Shown: one piece after another, positions 21,665-22,094 of the stretch
Layout of the letters: every line of letters begins with the position of its first letter
Position numbering within the stretch: position 1 is the stretch's first letter
Translations under genes and position numbers: made by a program
From: CAG-273 sp964618105
Lineage (GTDB): Bacteria > Bacillota > Clostridia > TANB77 > CAG-508
DNA: 22,094 bases
NCBI GenBank assembly: GCA_964618105.1
Contig: CAZUAJ010000013.1
Location: 1-22,094 of the forward strand
Direction of reading: 5' to 3'
The notes under the pieces: model-generated
What the model was told of the DNA's origin: nothing
Database searches by the model: none
What the model saw: the letters and a program-made list of their open reading frames with translations, nothing else

Positions 21665-21829
21665 TTATTTTGTTTCTTTATGTGTTGTACGTTTTTTGCA
21701 GAATTTGCAATACTTAACAACTTCTAATCTTTCTGTATTGTTTTTTTTGTTTTTTTCTGTTAAATAATTTCTTCTTTTACATTCTGTACATTCTAATGTA
21801 ATTGGTTCTCTTGCTCCTTTTGTAGCCAT
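21665..21829 (-). CDS. rpmG: Ribosomal protein L33
   Basis: A 54-residue protein, MATKGAREPITLECTECKRR onward, with two zinc-ribbon pairs: Cys14/Cys17 (CTEC) and Cys41/Cys44 (CKFC). This is the zinc-binding (C+) form of L33. GGAGGTG lies 8 bases before the ATG. It heads the rpmG-secE-nusG-rplKAJL run, 21 bases before secE, and sits behind the promoter at 21902-21930. Confidence 0.95.
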   Translation of the reverse strand: MATKGAREPITLECTECKRRNYLTEKNKKNNTERLEVVKYCKFCKKRTTHKETK

Positions 21830-21869
21830 TTAACACACCTCCAGCTTTATGCTTTTTCAAATTCATTTT

Positions 21870-21900
21870 TTTAAGCGTATGTTTCTCACATACGCTTAAA
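21870..21900 (-). promoter_or_regulatory. 5'-end hairpin of the rpmG-rplL transcript
   Basis: A perfect 12-bp stem, TTTAAGCGTATG with its complement, and a 7-base loop. It starts 2 bases from the -10 box, so it lies at the very 5' end of the RNA from the promoter at 21902. It is followed by A rather than T on this strand, so it is not a terminator; a role in protecting the RNA end is possible. Confidence 0.55.
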
Positions 21901-21901
21901 T

Positions 21902-21930
21902 ATAATATCATGTTTTTGTAAATATGTCAA
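21902..21930 (-). promoter_or_regulatory. Strong promoter of the rpmG-secE-nusG-rpl operon
   Basis: Minus-strand TTGACA (21925-21930), exactly 17 bp, TATTAT (21902-21907) with a TGA extension just before the -10. RNA would start near 21895. Confidence 0.85.
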
Positions 21931-21977
21931 CAATTATGGCATATTTTTTATTGATTCCTTAATTTTGGACAAAAAAA

Positions 21978-21986
21978 TGTTAAAAT
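21978..21986 (+). promoter_or_regulatory. Divergent extended -10 promoter
   Basis: TGTTAAAAT has a TGN extension and TAAAAT (21981-21986). The -35 region is poor. RNA would start near 21993 and run out of the window. Confidence 0.35.
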
Positions 21987-22027
21987 ATTAGTAGGATACT
22001 GTGTTTGGAAAGTTTCGGAGATATCTT

Positions 22028-22081
22028 ATGAGTGAAAATTTCCGTAGTTTAGCAGTTAATATTTCCCAATTATTAATATAA
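22028..22081 (+). CDS. Possible 17-residue ORF or leader peptide
   Basis: ATG at 22028 with GGAG at 22017-22020, 7 bases upstream, then MSENFRSLAVNISQLLI and TAA. It follows the divergent promoter. It may be a short peptide, a leader ahead of a gene outside the window, a broken gene start, or chance. I recognise no family and no riboswitch here. Confidence 0.2.
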   Translation: MSENFRSLAVNISQLLI

Positions 22082-22094
22082 GCTTAGAAACCAG

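Overview
The window is a low-GC stretch (roughly 30 percent GC by eye) of a Gram-positive, Clostridia-like Bacillota chromosome. The evidence is strong AGGAGG ribosome sites, sigma-A-type promoters (TTGACA or TTGAAA, 17 bp, TATAAT), an L10 leader ahead of rplJ, a cysteine-containing L33, a one-membrane-segment SecE and HtrA and M23 genes of Gram-positive type. A run of 10 N inside rplA shows it is a draft or metagenomic scaffold. I cannot name the species. No rRNA, tRNA, CRISPR array, prophage or complete insertion sequence is visible.

Layout. 1-101: start of an unknown minus-strand gene that leaves the window. 188-2903 (minus): rnc, a radical SAM protein and a YitT-family membrane protein, probably one operon. 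3101-5567 (plus): a membrane-anchored HtrA protease behind two TTTTCACA boxes, then a membrane-anchored M23 peptidase with its own promoter. 5568-5851: terminators, a possible small RNA and a cluster of three 31-32 bp palindromic repeats that runs into the end of the next gene. 5791-9379 (minus): an E2-like acyltransferase fold protein, then a SERCA-type calcium ATPase whose start is split off by a one-base frameshift. 9567-11090 (plus): a MurE-type ligase, convergent with smc (11110-14652, minus). 14825-17786 (minus): an amidohydrolase (MTA/SAH deaminase family), acpP and plsX. 17787-18250: a non-coding stretch dominated by a 285-bp imperfect foldback. 18251-21829 (minus): rpmG-secE-nusG-rplK-rplA-rplJ-rplL, with an L10 autoregulatory leader and a strong promoter at 21902-21930. 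21978-22094 (plus): a divergent promoter and a very short ORF.

Most genes are housekeeping: ribosome and transcription elongation (rpm/rpl/sec/nus), lipid precursor supply (plsX, acpP), chromosome organisation (smc), RNA processing (rnc), wall synthesis and remodelling (MurE-type, M23) and envelope quality control (HtrA). The unusual content is mainly non-coding: foldback elements sharing AATGGTTT ends, the TGTCAGTT/AACTGACA repeat cluster that has supplied the C-terminus of the ATPase, an mRNA hairpin that encloses the ATPase ribosome site, the rplJ attenuator, and a 244-bp structured gap between rplJ and rplL. I see no clear new multi-gene system; the 285-bp foldback is the best candidate for an undescribed element.
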